Shown: positions 10,887 through 23,900, numbered from the stretch's first letter. The stretch: DNA of 64,000 nt from Linum tenue (GCA_946122785.1 CAMGYJ010000002.1:20496492-20560491); one strand, 5' to 3'. Translations and numbers: made by a program. Notes: generated from the sequence alone by a model not told the origin.

Positions 10887-11672
10887 TATAGATATATATC
10901 ATTGGAAAACAATTTGGCATGAGAGCTCAATTGAGATGATCTTATTGAACTTAAAGTCTGGATTACTTATGGTATATTTATGAAGCTTATACCATTGGAA
11001 AGTAATTAGACAATTGAATTAGAAATTCGTTTGAATTACTTGTGGTATATCATGTTACATATATGAAATGTCATTGGAAAGTAATTAGATGGGATTTCCA
11101 TTACTGGAATGCATCTGAATTACTTATGACGTCTCAAGTTGACTTGATCAATACCATTGGTAAGTAATTGGATGATTTTTCTAATAAAAATCTGAATTGT
11201 TTGTGGTATGCTAATCGAGTGAGATCATACCATTGGTAAACAATTAGATACATATAGTGGTTGGCAAGTTCAATAAGTAAAACCATGGAAAATAAATGGG
11301 ATTATTCCATGATGTTTGGAGAAGAGCTAGCCATTGTTTCGGCTACTATCTCAAGACCCTACAATGGGACGCAAACCTATCCATAAGACAAAAGTGGAAA
11401 GGTAAGCGAAGTCATACTTGAAAGTATAAAGGTGTCCAATGAGAAAGTGAGAGTCCTTAAACCTTGTGGAGTTAACTCAGTCAAAGGGTATAACTTATGA
11501 GTAAACTCTATCATATATTGACGTTTTGTCAGAGAGCTAGAATATTTATTGATGTTGATCCACTCTTCCCAAAGAGATGATTTTGGCCTTATACATGAAT
11601 GTATATGAACAACATTCCCCAAACCGGAAACGTTGGTTTCAACAACTATGGCGAAATAGTTGAAATGTGGTT
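10887..11672 (+). repeat. Internal region 5' half, continuation of copy 1, with the stem-loop array
   Basis: Resumes the block interrupted at 5517. It contains stem-loops 2-5 at about 10961-11008, 11033-11086, 11117-11169 and 11194-11246. The right arm of stem-loop 1 is at 10887-10914 and its left arm is 5.4 kb away. The block ends at GTTGAAATGTG, where it joins the inside of a type B LTR. Confidence 0.7.
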
Positions 11673-11973
11673 TCATTCTTCATTGCATTTCCTCTCTACA
11701 AACTCATAAAGGAAAACAGAGTCGTGTGACTTCTCTCCGATCGTTGCGTTCGTCGGATTCTGGTGTTTCAAGTACCGGTACAGCCAGAAAAGGTACGTCT
11801 ATTCTATCCTGGGAGGAATAGTTCCAATAACCTTGGGTACCGTAGAGGGGAACTAAATTCCTTAAGGAGAAATAATGAATTCTATTGGCTCGGGCGTTGT
11901 TTATGCATGTGTCAATTTCCATATATGACTTGTGTGGCAAGAAACATACTTTTGTGAAACGTTTTCCATAACA
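11673..11973 (+). repeat. Truncated type B LTR (last 301 bp)
   Basis: Matches 1557-1857 with very few changes. The first 360 bp are missing. The junction at 11672 is a breakpoint of the 10.1-kb duplication (offset 10116 to the first copy). Confidence 0.75.
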
Positions 11974-13253
11974 ATATTAAATCTTTTTGGCCAGAAAAAA
12001 TTTCTTGTATATCCCTTCGATGCTTTAAACAATTGGGGAGAAGTAATGTTGAATGTCGCTTGGGTAATTCCAAAGTGAAGTGATGTGAATACTTAGGAGT
12101 TTAACGTAAACTCTAAGCTAAGTCATAAATGTCACTACATTTGAAGAGATACTTGTGAAGCTTAAGTACTCTAAGGTTAATGAAGTGGAGAGACTTCAAT
12201 ACCGTTGGCATGTGTTATGATTATTGCAAGGCAATAAAATCAAGTCAAGCTCACAAGATGTGTAGTGAATTGAAAAGAGACGAGTCTTTGGTGTATTGTA
12301 CCCAAAGGAAACTCACCGGATGAACCAAAAAGGCAATCTATTAATGGATATGCATTTATGGTTGATGGGGAGCAGTATATTGGAAAACATCCAAGTTGAC
12401 TAAATATATACCCACTCAAGATCGGTGAAGTTTAAATAGTCTGGCCCGCATAGAATGGCGTTAATAAACGCACTTGTTCACAAAATGGTTATTGCAAAGG
12501 CTAGAAGTCTTATGTGAAAAAATCTCGTCATTGATAATGGAAACATAACACTAAGGTCAATTTCTAGCGAAGTTATCTAAGTTGATCATTTAGATCAAGT
12601 GATAACAAATGTGGGGCCCATCTAGAAATTAATTTAAGCATCGAAGGGAATGGAATCGTGGCCTAGGACAAATCATCATGGCGGTAACTCTACCTAAGTA
12701 GGATTGGCAGACCCAACCTCTAGGTTCAAGGAGAAAACAAAGTTGTGATTGATGGTCCGACATTGTCAAATTATTCAAAGTCCATTCTCATGATGAGACA
12801 ATGTCCAACTATAAGGGTAAACCTAAAGATGGAAGGTTTTTAATGGTTTCTAAGTTTGACACAGGATGTGATCAAATAGTGTATTTTCGGAATACATGTT
12901 TAGAAATCACCTATGTGAGTGTGAAGTGGAGCCGCTTCAAGGAGAATAAAAGAAGGCCAGTTCTCTAAGCACTCATGAGACCAGGCGGTGTTCATGGCTG
13001 AAACGAACACAACAATGAGAACCAGTGAACGGATAAGAGTTAGGTGTGTGACATATGTTGTCTTAGTATACAAGCAAAACCGACGGTTCAAAGATATCAC
13101 ATCTACCGATTGGTGAGTATACTCGATATATGTTCACTAGGGAAGGTTCAAAGGGAAACCTACCGATTCCGATGCAACTAATTCTTAGTCGAGAATCACA
13201 CAATATTTTGCATAGTTTTTAAAAGTACAACATTCTCCATTCATGTGGGGGAT
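11974..13253 (+). repeat. Internal region 3' half, copy 3
   Basis: Near-identical to 1858-3137 at an offset of 10116, ending in the same purine tract. No gene is seen. Confidence 0.75.
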
Positions 13254-13985
13254 TGTTGGGATTTTTAGTGGTGTGAATGGAAATAAAAGGGGAAAGTTTC
13301 AAGAGAGTCTCTTGAAGTACCATGTTGGTAAGATGTGGGAAGGCACGGCCTTGAATTCGATCGATTTGATATAATATGTGGTTAATCGGTTAAATTGGTT
13401 TGTGTACCAAACGGACCAAACCAAACCGATTTGAACCAAATCGAACCAAACTGATATGGCGGTTGGAATAACCAAACCGGTCCAACTACCATAGGCCGAA
13501 CCGATGCAATGGTTCATTATTTTAAAACGAACCAATGTGTTGGTTGGGGTGTAACCACCCATATGAAGATTCGCCTCCCTTCGTACGCACCCCTTCATTT
13601 TCTATAAATATCACCATACCCCCTCTTGTTTTAACTACGAATTTTACATGGATTTTTCTCGGTACTGAAACTCTGCCAAAATCCAAAACTAGTTTTTCTG
13701 CATTCTTTTTCAAAGAGAAAATAGAGTCAAGTGTGGTTCTCGCCGTTTCGCTGCGTTCGATGGTTTCCGGGGTTTGAGGTACCGCTACGCCGGAAAAGGT
13801 ACGTCCTTTCTATCCTGGGAGGAATCATTCCACAACCTTGGGTACTTGAGGGGAATAAGATTCTTTAAGGAGAGATAGTGAATTCTATCGGCTAGGACGC
13901 TTGCATGTGTCTTTGCATGTTTTCTTAATCTTATGTGTTTGCTTGTGTTGCAAGAAAATAGTATACGTGAACAATTTTCCCAACA
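13254..13985 (+). repeat. LTR, type A, second copy (732 bp)
   Basis: Same length as 3358-4089 and nearly identical, with intact TGTTGGGA and CCCAACA ends. Being flanked by internal sequence on both sides, it serves as the right LTR of one unit and the left LTR of the next. Confidence 0.8.
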
Positions 13986-15575
13986 ATCTTAAAGAATCTT
14001 AACTAGTAATTGTTCCGCGTATATTGTTTTGATTAATCGAATACTGTTGCACAATTAGGTTGCGTAATGATCACTGTGTTCGTCTCTTAGTGTTTTTTGC
14101 ACCGCATGCATTTTATTTTTGAAATGAATGTTGGCGAATGCATATATAAATGAGACGTTGCAAGAATTGTTGATTTGGTGTACAAAGAAAGGAACTCAAT
14201 TCTGGCGGTGCTATATAAATAATTATTCTGATCATGGGAAAAGATCCTGTACTAGAAAGTAAGGGAAAAAAAATGTACTGGCTGATGGTATAAGAAAGAA
14301 GCACTTGATCGGTTCTTATTCTGATCATGTAAGTATCCAGAGTCCCTCTTATTATACAAGCATGAATGATATATATTTGGTATATGGAATACCCATCTAT
14401 GATTGGCACTCAATGGGTCCTAATGTGGACGATTTGGGCACCCTTGTGGACTCGATAGAGAAGTATGGGGGAAGAAGAGGAATTTGAGGCATCGGAGAAC
14501 GAAGAGGAGTACTCCGACATAGAGACCGATGAATGCCTCTCTGATCCTGACTTCGACCCCAAGAATCCTTAGGATTCTTGTATATGTATTGTAATCTCCT
14601 TTGAGGAGTAGACATATGTATGTGTGTGTATATATGCATATGGTATTAGTATGTGTGTACCTATGTAATTCGTGTATTTACATGATGAATGAAGGACAAA
14701 TGTTCTTATCTCCCAAGTGGAAAATTAGTTGGATAAAACCTTACGAGTTTGTTTGGTTCCAAAATTAACCACAAAGTTTTAATGCTTTTATTGCATTGGT
14801 CCATCTCTATTATGTGGCATGGATGAATGATAATTGTACCAATTTAATTTGGACACTTTTTCATTCAAGGTGATGCATGAGATGATGGAAGTACTTATGA
14901 TAATCCTTCATGGACTCTAAGTAACGGTGGTTTGGATAGTAGTAAACTATCTAGTGGGAGAATATGAACAATCATAGGTGTGTAAAACCTATTGAGCGTG
15001 GCAAGTGGGGACTTGTGAGTCAAGTCTATCTAAGCCAGAATGGTTGCAAACGTAATGTTCATAGTATGTTGGACATAGTTTGAAAGAGTATACCTCCAAT
15101 GTGTTGGAGATGAAATTTGGTTAATGCACGTTTAAGGATTGCATTACGAGAAAGCTACAAGCGATAAGGAATTCTAGTTCCTGTGATAGTTGTGAAGACA
15201 TGATAATTTATTTATCGTGTATGTGGTTTAGGACTTGATGTTTCCTATGTCACGAGGGCAAGGAAAAAAAAATGAAGCTATGATTGATCCTTATAGGGAT
15301 TTAATAAGCTTGCCAAATGATGGTTGTCATCAAGATAAGCATTATGTCAGAATTGTTTATGACCTATGATTATCAACGTGAAGCTCATTGACAGAATTGT
15401 TTATGGTATATATAGATATATATCATTGGAAAACAATTTGGCATGAGAGCTCAATTGAGATGATCTTATTGAACTTAAAGTCTGGATTACTTATGGTATA
15501 TTTATGAAGTTTTTACCATTGGAAAGTAATTAGACAATTGAATTAGAAATTCGTTTGAATTACTTGTGGTATATC
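13986..15575 (+). repeat. Internal region 5' half, copy 2
   Basis: Second copy of the 4090-5517 block, without the gag-only insertion. The uninterrupted GTATATATAGATATATATC at about 15406-15424 is the paralogous empty site. A frame-broken copy of the acidic ORF lies at about 14305-14571. Stem-loops 1 and 2 are present (15394-15438, 15485-15531). Stem-loop 3 is cut at the duplication junction near 15575. Confidence 0.75.
14305..14571 (+). pseudogene. Frameshifted copy of the acidic ORF
   Basis: Same sequence as 4405-4674, but an inserted A near 14460 ends the frame after SIEKYGGRRGI. The downstream acidic codons are still readable in another frame up to the stop near 14571. Confidence 0.5.
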
Positions 15576-15808
15576 AGAGTCCCTCTTATTATACAAGCAT
15601 GAATGATATATATTTGGTATATGGAATACCCATCTATGATTGGTACTCAATGGGTCCTAATGTGGACGATGTGGACACCCATGTGGACTCGATGGAGAGT
15701 ATGGGGGAAGAAGAGGAATTTGAGGAATCGGAGAACGAAGAGGAGTACTCCGACATAGAGACCGATGAATGCCTCTCTGATCCTGACTTCGACCCCAAGA
15801 ATCCTTAG
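15566..15808 (+). CDS. Hypothetical acidic ORF, third copy (80 aa), doubtful
   Basis: Keeps the acidic C-terminus (GEEEEFEESENEEEY...DPDFDPKNP). Its N-terminus is created by a duplication junction, so the start is probably artificial. See the copy at 4351 for the lack of selection signs. Confidence 0.2.
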   Translation: MVYQSPSYYTSMNDIYLVYGIPIYDWYSMGPNVDDVDTHVDSMESMGEEEEFEESENEEEYSDIETDECLSDPDFDPKNP

Positions 15809-17431
15809 GATTCTTGTATATGTATTGTAATCTCCTTTGAGGAGTAGACATATGTATGCGTGTGTATATATACATATGGTATTAATATGTGTGTACCTAT
15901 GTAAGTCGTGTATTTACATGATGAATAAAGGACAAATGTTCTTATCTCCCAAATGGAAAATTAGTTGGATAAAACCTTACGAGTTTGTTTGGTTCCAACA
16001 TTAACCACAAAGTTTTAATGCTTTTATTGCATTGATCCATCTCAATTATGTGGCATGGATGAATGATAATTGTACCAATTTAATTGGGACATTTTTTTTT
16101 TCATTCAAGGTGATGCATGAGAGGATGAAAGTAATTATGATAGTCCTTCATGGACTCTAAGTAACGGTGGTCTGGATAGTAATAAACTATCTACTGGGAG
16201 AATATGAACAATCATAGGTGTGTAAAACCTATGGTGCAAGGCTAGTGGGGACTTGTGAATCAAGTCTATCTAAGCCGGAATGGTTGCAAACGTAATGTTC
16301 ATAGCATGTTGGACATAGTTTGAAAGAGTATACCTCCAATGTGTTGGAGATGAAATTTGGTTAATGCACGTTTAAAGGTTTGCATTACAAGTAAGCCATA
16401 AGTGATAAGGAATTCTAATTCCTAAGATGCTTATGATGACATAATAATTTGTTGATTATGTATGTGGTTCAGGACTTGATATTTCCTATGCCACGAGGGC
16501 AAGGAAAATGAAGCTATGATTGATCCTTAAAGGGATTTAATAAGCTTGCCAAATGATGGTCGTCATCAAGATGACTATGATTATCAACGTGGAGCTAGTT
16601 ACCAGAATTGTTTATGGTAAATATAGATGTATATCATTGGAAAACAATTTGGAATGAGAGCTCAATTGAGATGATCTTATTGAACTTAAGTATGGATTAA
16701 TTATGGTATATTTATAAAGTTTATACCATTGGAAAGTAATCAGACAATTGAATTAGAAATTCGTTTGAATTACTTGTGGTATATCATGTTACGTATATGA
16801 CATGTCATTGGAAAGTAATTAGATGGGATTTCCATTACTGGAATGCATCTGAATTACTTATGACGTCTCAAGTTGCCTTGATCAATACCATTGGTAAGTA
16901 ATTGGATGATTTTTCTAATAAAATCTGAATTGTTTGTGGTATGCTAATCGAGTGAGATCATACCATTGATAAACAATTAGATACATATAGTGGTTGGCAA
17001 GTTCAATAAGTAAAACCATGAAAAATAAATGGGATTATTCCATGATGTTTGGCAAAGAGTAGAATTGTGGGGGAGAAGAGCCTATTGTTTCGGCTACTAT
17101 CTCAAGACCCTACAATGGGACGCAAACCTATTCATAAGACAAAAGTGGAAAGGTAAGCGAAGTCATACTTGAAAGTATGAAGGTGTCACTTGAGAAAGTG
17201 AGAGTCCTTAAACCTTGTGGAGTTAACCCAGTCCAAGGGTATAACTTATGAGTAAACTCTAGCATATATTGACGTTATGTCAGAGGCTAGAATATTTATT
17301 GATGTTGATCCACTCTTCCCAAAGAGATGATTTTGACCATATACATGAATGTATACGAACAACATTCCCCAAACCGGAAACGTTGGTTTCAACAACTATG
17401 GCGAAATAGTTGAAATGTGGGGGATAAATTG
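15576..17431 (+). repeat. Internal region 5' half, copy 3, with the complete stem-loop array
   Basis: Older tandem copy of 14338-15575, with more substitutions and small indels, then continuing through the full stem-loop array. It ends GTTGAAATGTGGGGGAT, a purine tract that here runs into AAATTGGGGAGAAG with no LTR between, so an LTR has been lost at about 17426. Confidence 0.7.
16605..16979 (+). other. Row of five stem-loops with compensating arm changes
   Basis: Stem-loops lie at about 16605-16649, 16695-16740, 16767-16820, 16851-16904 and 16927-16979. Each has a left arm like GAATTACTTGTGGTAT and a right arm like ATACCATTGGAAAGTAATT, leaving the four bases TGGA or TGGT unpaired on the right. 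The outer eight pairs are AATTGTTT/AAACAATT in loops 1 and 5 but AATTACTT/AAGTAATT in loops 3 and 4, so both arms changed together. In loop 2 one left-arm base has decayed here but is intact at 10961. Loops 3 and 4 have inner stems (CATGT/ACATG, CAAG/CTTG). Confidence 0.7.
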
Positions 17432-17878
17432 GGGAGAAGTGATGTGGAATGTCGCTTGGGTGATTCCAAAGTGAAGGATGTGAGTACTTAGGAGTTTTAC
17501 GTAAACCCTAAGCTAAGTCATAAATGTCACTACATTTGAAGAGATACTTGTGAAGTTTAAGTACTCGAAGATTAATGAAGTAGAGAGACTTCAACACCGT
17601 TGGCATGTGTTATGATTATTGCAAGGCAATAAAATCAAGGCAAACACACATGATGTGTAGTGAATCAAAAGAGACGAGTCTTTGGTGAATTTTACCCAAA
17701 GGAACTCACTGGGTGAACCAAAAGCCATAGTCCATTAATGGATAGGCATTTATGGTTAACGAGGAGCAGTATCTTGGAAAACGTCTAAGTTAAACTCTAA
17801 GACCGGTGAAGTTTAATAGTCTAGCCCGCATAGACTGGCGTTAATAAACGCACTTGTGCACAAAATGGTTATTGCAAG
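17432..17878 (+). repeat. Internal region 3' half, copy 4, left part
   Basis: Begins GGGGAGAAGTGATGTGGAATG and runs to GTTATTGCAAG, where the chromovirus inserted. It continues at 28651. Confidence 0.75.
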
Positions 17879-20824
17879 TGTAACACCCCACCCTAAAATT
17901 CATGGGTCGAACCACTGGTTCGCCCGCACAGCAGAAAATACTAACGGGGTTTACGTATTAACTCATCATTCAACACATATGCAACTTTCGTTTACTAAAC
18001 ATAACTCGAGGTGAACATATATATATATTTCAAATCTAACGCGTTTATTAATATCCAATCTCATTTATTAAACATACAACATCCAACTCATGACATCAAA
18101 TCCAAACCCTTGTTCGTTGAAACTCAAATCTCCATCTTACATACTTTGGTACAATCCATAAATCATAATAACTCAATTGATCAAGTTCGATGCAATCAAA
18201 TCCAACATAGTACATGTTTATGATACTTGGTTTAAAAACACAAAACATAGTTAAAACTCTCCTCCGACCAATCGTCCGCTACCTCATGATGGAGTAGCAG
18301 TTGCACAGCTCCAACGTCCAAGCTCAGTCCCTCTGCTGCGGATCTGAACACAAAAGGGGAGTGGGTCAGCTAACTAATTTAGCTGGTGTGTGGCGCTGTT
18401 CCCTCCTACACGGCGAAGTCTATGGATACGTTTTTCCACAACAATCGATTAACCACCTAATCATGGCATCTAGGTTGAAGTCTTAACCTAGTATAATTCT
18501 CAACCTAGCATCCAATCTCCAAACAATATGCAAGTGCAATGCATTTCCATTTTATTAATTTGGGCGCCAAGGTCACCATACATCCACCCCCGCTCGAGCC
18601 TCATCATCTCAGTGGTTATATCAGAAACCACAATCGTATCTCTCTGGCCACTGGCCTCATCGATCCTAATGATCATCAGTAACGATATCAAATGGTTGGG
18701 GGTAGATGCAGGCCCTTTCTATGTCTATGTGATTAATATGAACATCATATAAAATCATCATTCTCATCAAAATCTCGATATAATAATCATCCATCTCAAT
18801 CGATCTTGGTTTAATTACCAAGTCCATGCCAAACGTTAATTTGTACATCTCATGCATACGATAAAATTATCATATCATCCATTCAATCATCGAGTAGAAA
18901 TTCATTCGCAACCATTTATTGTTATCGTACATTCAACGTATAAGGTGGACGGTTTGAATCCTCGTACATGGTTCGTTAACCATTTAATCGGTGAATCACC
19001 GAGTAATTTGAAAGGCGGACCTGCCGTGGTAAAACTCCGAGAAGAGGAATGAGTGCCACTACTCGTAGTACACTTCTTACAACCATATTCCCAAAAGATT
19101 TCACCGGGTGAATTCCCAGGTAAGTGGACGAGTACCACGAAGGTCTCGATTAAAAACCACTAGCCTAGACAGAATTCTCCCATGGTAGCTGTCCATCATT
19201 CAAATTATTACGAATTCGTTCGTGGTTTAATGGTTATCCCAAGTAGTCTTATTAGGGACATTATTATATCGTAGGCGGAATTTCACATAACTCATGGCAT
19301 GAAATCACGTCATGAATTATTGAAATAGTAACAACGTAGTCTCAAGGAATTTCACGACTCGTAGGGATCAATTACAAAACCGTAAATTCCAAATACTCGA
19401 TTATGAATCATCCAATTCTACTCGAGTATCAAAATCATAATAACGACATTCTTCATTTTATCTTCATTAAATCCTCAACTATGTTTCAATATTAAACACA
19501 TAGCACGTAGTAAAACACCGCCTATTCACCGCAGGGTCCACACACCTTATTTATGACGTAATTCAACTCTGCACAGCTGCTGTAAAAATCCCAATACTCC
19601 TTGATAAAATTCTCCTCGTCTTTACGATCCTGTAGGCGAAAACGGTTCGTCGTTTGGACGTCAAACGAACAAATTATGGCCAAAATACGAATTCTGTCAG
19701 TTCTGGAAGTAACAGGTACTGAATTTATAATTTTCTGGTCAACCAGAGAGTTGACCCTTCCTATGGAAAACGTCCGCTCAGGTCCTCAAACTTTTCGAAT
19801 TGACAGAAACAGTACCTGACTTTCAGAAACTGACAGTTCTACGTGGCCAACTTGCGAGGCTCGTTTCTCCCTCGTCCGACGTCGAAAATTGATTCCGTCG
19901 AAACGTGCGTGCTCCTGGGATCGCCCTCTTTGCAACGGTACCCACCAATCACAGAATGGTTGAGGTCGGAGTTGACGTCGTCGCCGTCACGGGATACGAA
20001 CGAAACTCCGGCGAGGCTCCGACAAGGCTCAACGACGCTTCTAGCTTCGTGGGAGACCTCCCCAGACCTCTATGGCGAACTCCCAAACCCAGAACACCCA
20101 GAAACTCTCCTTATCTCTCTATTTCCCTCCCTTCCTTTAGTTGGGACTTATGGTCGTCATACGAGTTTTGGTTCTATATATATATACACAACCACCCAGT
20201 CATCCATTACTTCTTAGACAAAGTTGCTGTTGAGTATTAACTCCAAATCCAATCTCAAATTTCACAGCTCATGAAAATGGTGGGTCAATGTTGTCTTTCC
20301 TTTAAAAAAAATCAAACTAAAAGAAGAGAGAACGTGGCCCTCTTCCTTCCTTGCATTTGCATATGTAGGAAAGATACTGCTGTCCATTTGCTTTTAACCC
20401 ATAATGGGTTCTTTACTTTGTGGACAGAGACCACATACAGGGAACTTCGTTCCTTTCTTCAGAATTTGATCTCGTCAGGTAATAACTAACAACATTTACT
20501 TATGAGACTTACACATAAGTAGTGTGCAGCCCAACTGGTAAATGGTGATGATTGTGTCCTTTAGGTTGCTGGTTCGAATCCAGGTGGTGAATATATTTTT
20601 TTATCACTTCAGAATCTGCCAACGCCTGAGCTTACTAGTTCGTATTTTCGCCCCCACCATAATTCCTTCATTCCATATTTATTTTCTCGATTTATCACAT
20701 CTTAAATTGATGAGTACTCATAGTTCTTCCAAACCAGTATAATTCATTCCAACTATTGTTGGTGTTCTTTGTTCCAACTTCAAACCGGTTGATGATAGAT
20801 TTAACCCAGATACGGGATGTTACA
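17879..20824 (-). repeat. 3' LTR of the chromovirus
   Basis: 2946 bp, matching 25705-28650 at an offset of 7826. The small ORFs in it are present identically in both LTRs only because the LTRs are copies. They show no domain and are not called genes. Confidence 0.95.
20524..20592 (+). other. tRNA-like segment inside the chromovirus LTR
   Basis: CAGCCCAACTGGTAAATGG resembles a pol III A box region, and GGTTCGAATCC (20571-20581) matches the B box exactly, about 45 nt apart. A full cloverleaf is not evident. It could be the head of an old tRNA-derived SINE caught in the LTR. It runs antisense to the element. An identical copy lies at 28350-28418. Confidence 0.4.
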
Positions 20825-20839
20825 ACTCTCCCCTCCTTA
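20825..20839 (-). other. Polypurine tract of the chromovirus
   Basis: The minus strand reads TAAGGAGGGGAGAGT directly before the 3' LTR. Confidence 0.85.
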
Positions 20840-20944
20840 AATGGATTTCGTCCCCGAAATCAAATAGTATAATAAAAGTCTCTTCTAACTTTTTATTCAT
20901 AAATTCGATACATTATTGACATTGTCGATTTAATACAACAAGCA

Positions 20945-23900
20945 TTAATTGGGAGGTATATTCGTAGAGTATACTTCGACTAACTCAGGGTATTTCTTCA
21001 TCATACTTTCTTCAGTCTCCCAAGTTGCCGCTTCTCCTTCGTGGTTTCTCCAAATGACTTTAAGCATCGGAATGCGCTTGTTCCTCAGAACTCGTATCTG
21101 TTGGTCAACGATACTCACTGGCCTCTCTTCATAGGTCAAGTCGGGTTCTAGGACCACATCTTCTTGTTGTATGATATGAGAGGGATCCACGTGATACTTC
21201 TTCAACATACTCACATGAAAAACATTGTGAATCTTCTCCAACTCAGTAGGTAACTCCAGTTTGTAAGCTACCGGCCCAATTTTGGCAATAATGTCATAAG
21301 GGCCGATGTAGCGAGGTGCCAACTTCCCCTTTTTTCCAAACCTCATTAATCCCTTCCATGGTGATACCTTTAGGAACACCTTTTCTCCCACATCATAACT
21401 TACTTCTCGAGCTCTCCCGTCGGCATAAAGTTTCTGGCGATCTTGAGCTACTCGTAGTCTCTCTTTGATCACTTTGACCTTATCAGTAGTTTCCTGAATC
21501 ATTTCAGGTCCGGAAAGAACTCGAGTGCCCTCTATATCCCAACATAGAGGTGTTCGGCACTTTCTGCCATAAAGTGCTTCAAAAGGAGCAGCCTGAATAC
21601 TACTGTGGTATGAGTTATTGTAAGCAAACTCTACCATCGGTAGTAAATCAGTCCAAGTTCCTTCCACTTCCATCATGCAAGTTCGTAAAATTTCCTCTAG
21701 AGTTAGGATCGTCCTTTCCGATTGACCGTCTGTCTGGGGATGATATGCAGTTGAGAAGTTGAGTTTTGTCCCCATTGCTTCATGCAAGCTCTTCCAGAAG
21801 TGGGAGGTGAAACTAGGATCTCTATCTGACACAATGGATATTGGTACTCCATGTAACCGCACCACATGTGCTATGTAGAGTCTCGCTAGTTCCTCCATGC
21901 TTGGCTTAAATCGAATTGGGATGAAGTGGCTGACTTTTGTCATCCGATCCACAATTACCCAAACAGCATCTTTACCACTCCTGGTGGGTGGAAACCTAGT
22001 CACAAAGTCCATTGTGATCTTCTCAAACTTCCATTCTGGTAAGGGCAGTGGTTGCAGGAGTCCAGCCGGGGCACGATGTTCAGCTTTTGTCTTTTGGCAT
22101 ATAAGACATGATTGAACATACTCCGCAACTTCTCGTTTCATTCCGTGCCACCAAAAGTGTGGTTTGATTGTATTATACATTTTTGTCATCCCCGGGTGCA
22201 TGGCATACAGAGAGGAGTGTGCTTCCTCCAATATATCTCTTTTTAACTCCTTCACTTTTGGTACCCACATTCGTCCATTCATTTTGAGTATGCCATCTTC
22301 CAACACATACCCGTTCCCATTGCCTGCTTCAATATTCTCTCGTGCTTTTATGCACTCTGGGTCTTCTAATTGCCCCATCTTGATTCGATCGTGCAACATC
22401 GGTCGAATACTTAGATGTGCAACCAGGGTGGTGATATCCTCAACTTGCATCTCCACACCCAGGGCCCTCATCTCCACTAGAGTTGGTAATCTTTCTCTTC
22501 GACTCAAAGCATCAGCAACAACATTCGCCTTACCGGGATGGTAATCGATTGTGCAGTCGTAGTCTTTGAGTAACTCTATCCATCGCCTTTGTCTACCATT
22601 CAACTCTTTTTGATCCATGAGATATTTTAGACTTTTGTGGTCGGTCATAATTTTGAAGGTCTCACCATAAAGATAATGCCTCCATAATTTCAACGCAAAC
22701 ACCACAGCTGCTAATTCCAGATCATGAGTTGGGTAGTTCACTTCGTGTGGCCTTAACTGTCTCGAGGCATAAGCAATTACTTTCCCATTTTGCATCAGCA
22801 CACAACCCAAACCTTGATACGAAGCATCACTATAAACGACATACTCCCCTCCTTCTACTGGCAATGTCAGTATAGGGGCAGAAGTAAGCTTCCGTTTAAG
22901 TTCTTCGAAACTCTTCTGGCATTCTTCCGTCCAGACATATCGGGTTTCTTTCCTCAACAATTTTGTCAATGGTGAGGCTATTTTGGAGAAACCTTCCACA
23001 AATCGGCGATAGTAGCCTGCCAATCCCAGAAAGCTACGTAACTGTGGTACGTCTTTGGGTGGAGACCAGTTTACTACTGCTTCAATCTTTTTGGGGTCTA
23101 CTTCTACTCCTCTTCCCGATACCACGTGTCCCAAGAATAGAACTTCTTGGATCCAGAATTCACATTTTGAGAACTTGGCATACAACTTCTCTTCCCGTAG
23201 AGTCTGTAATACCATCCTCAAATGCTCTGCATGTTCTTCCTCACTCTTTGAATAAATGAGGATGTCGTCGATGAATACTATGACGAATTTGTCAAGGTAT
23301 TCATGGAAAACTTTGTTCATGAGAGCCATGAATACTGCTGGAGCATTTGTGAGTCCAAATGGCATGACAAGAAATTCATAATGCCCATATCTTGTCCGAA
23401 AGGCAGTCAACGGTATTGTACTTTCTTCCACTTTTAGTTGATGATACCCAGATCTCAAGTCAATTTTGGAGAAGACCGAGGCCCCTTGTAATTGATCGAA
23501 AAGATCGTCAATACGAGGTAACGGGTATCGATTCTTGACCGTTGCTTTGTTCAACCTTCTGTAGTCTATGCACATTCGCATAGAGCCATCTTTCTTCTTC
23601 ACGAACAAGACTGGTGCTCCCCAAGGGGAAGTACTTGGTCGTATGAACCCTTTGTCTAACAGTTCTTGCAACTGTTCTTTGAGTTCTTTTAGTTCTACTG
23701 GCGCCATTCGGTATGGTGGAATTGAAATCGGAGCAGTACCAGGTACTAACTCGATGTTAAAATCCACCTCTCGTTCTATGGGGACTCCGGGGAGATCATC
23801 AGGAAATACATCCTGAAATTCATTTACGACCTTGACTTCCTCCAGCTTTTCCTCATTCTTTGTCTCCACTTGGACGAGGAATGCTTGACATCCTTCTCTC

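Noticed and set aside
19843..20240. 124- and 111-residue ORFs in the chromovirus LTR, repeated at 27669-28066
   Set aside because: Repeated exactly only because LTRs are copies; the two overlap each other in different frames and show no domain.
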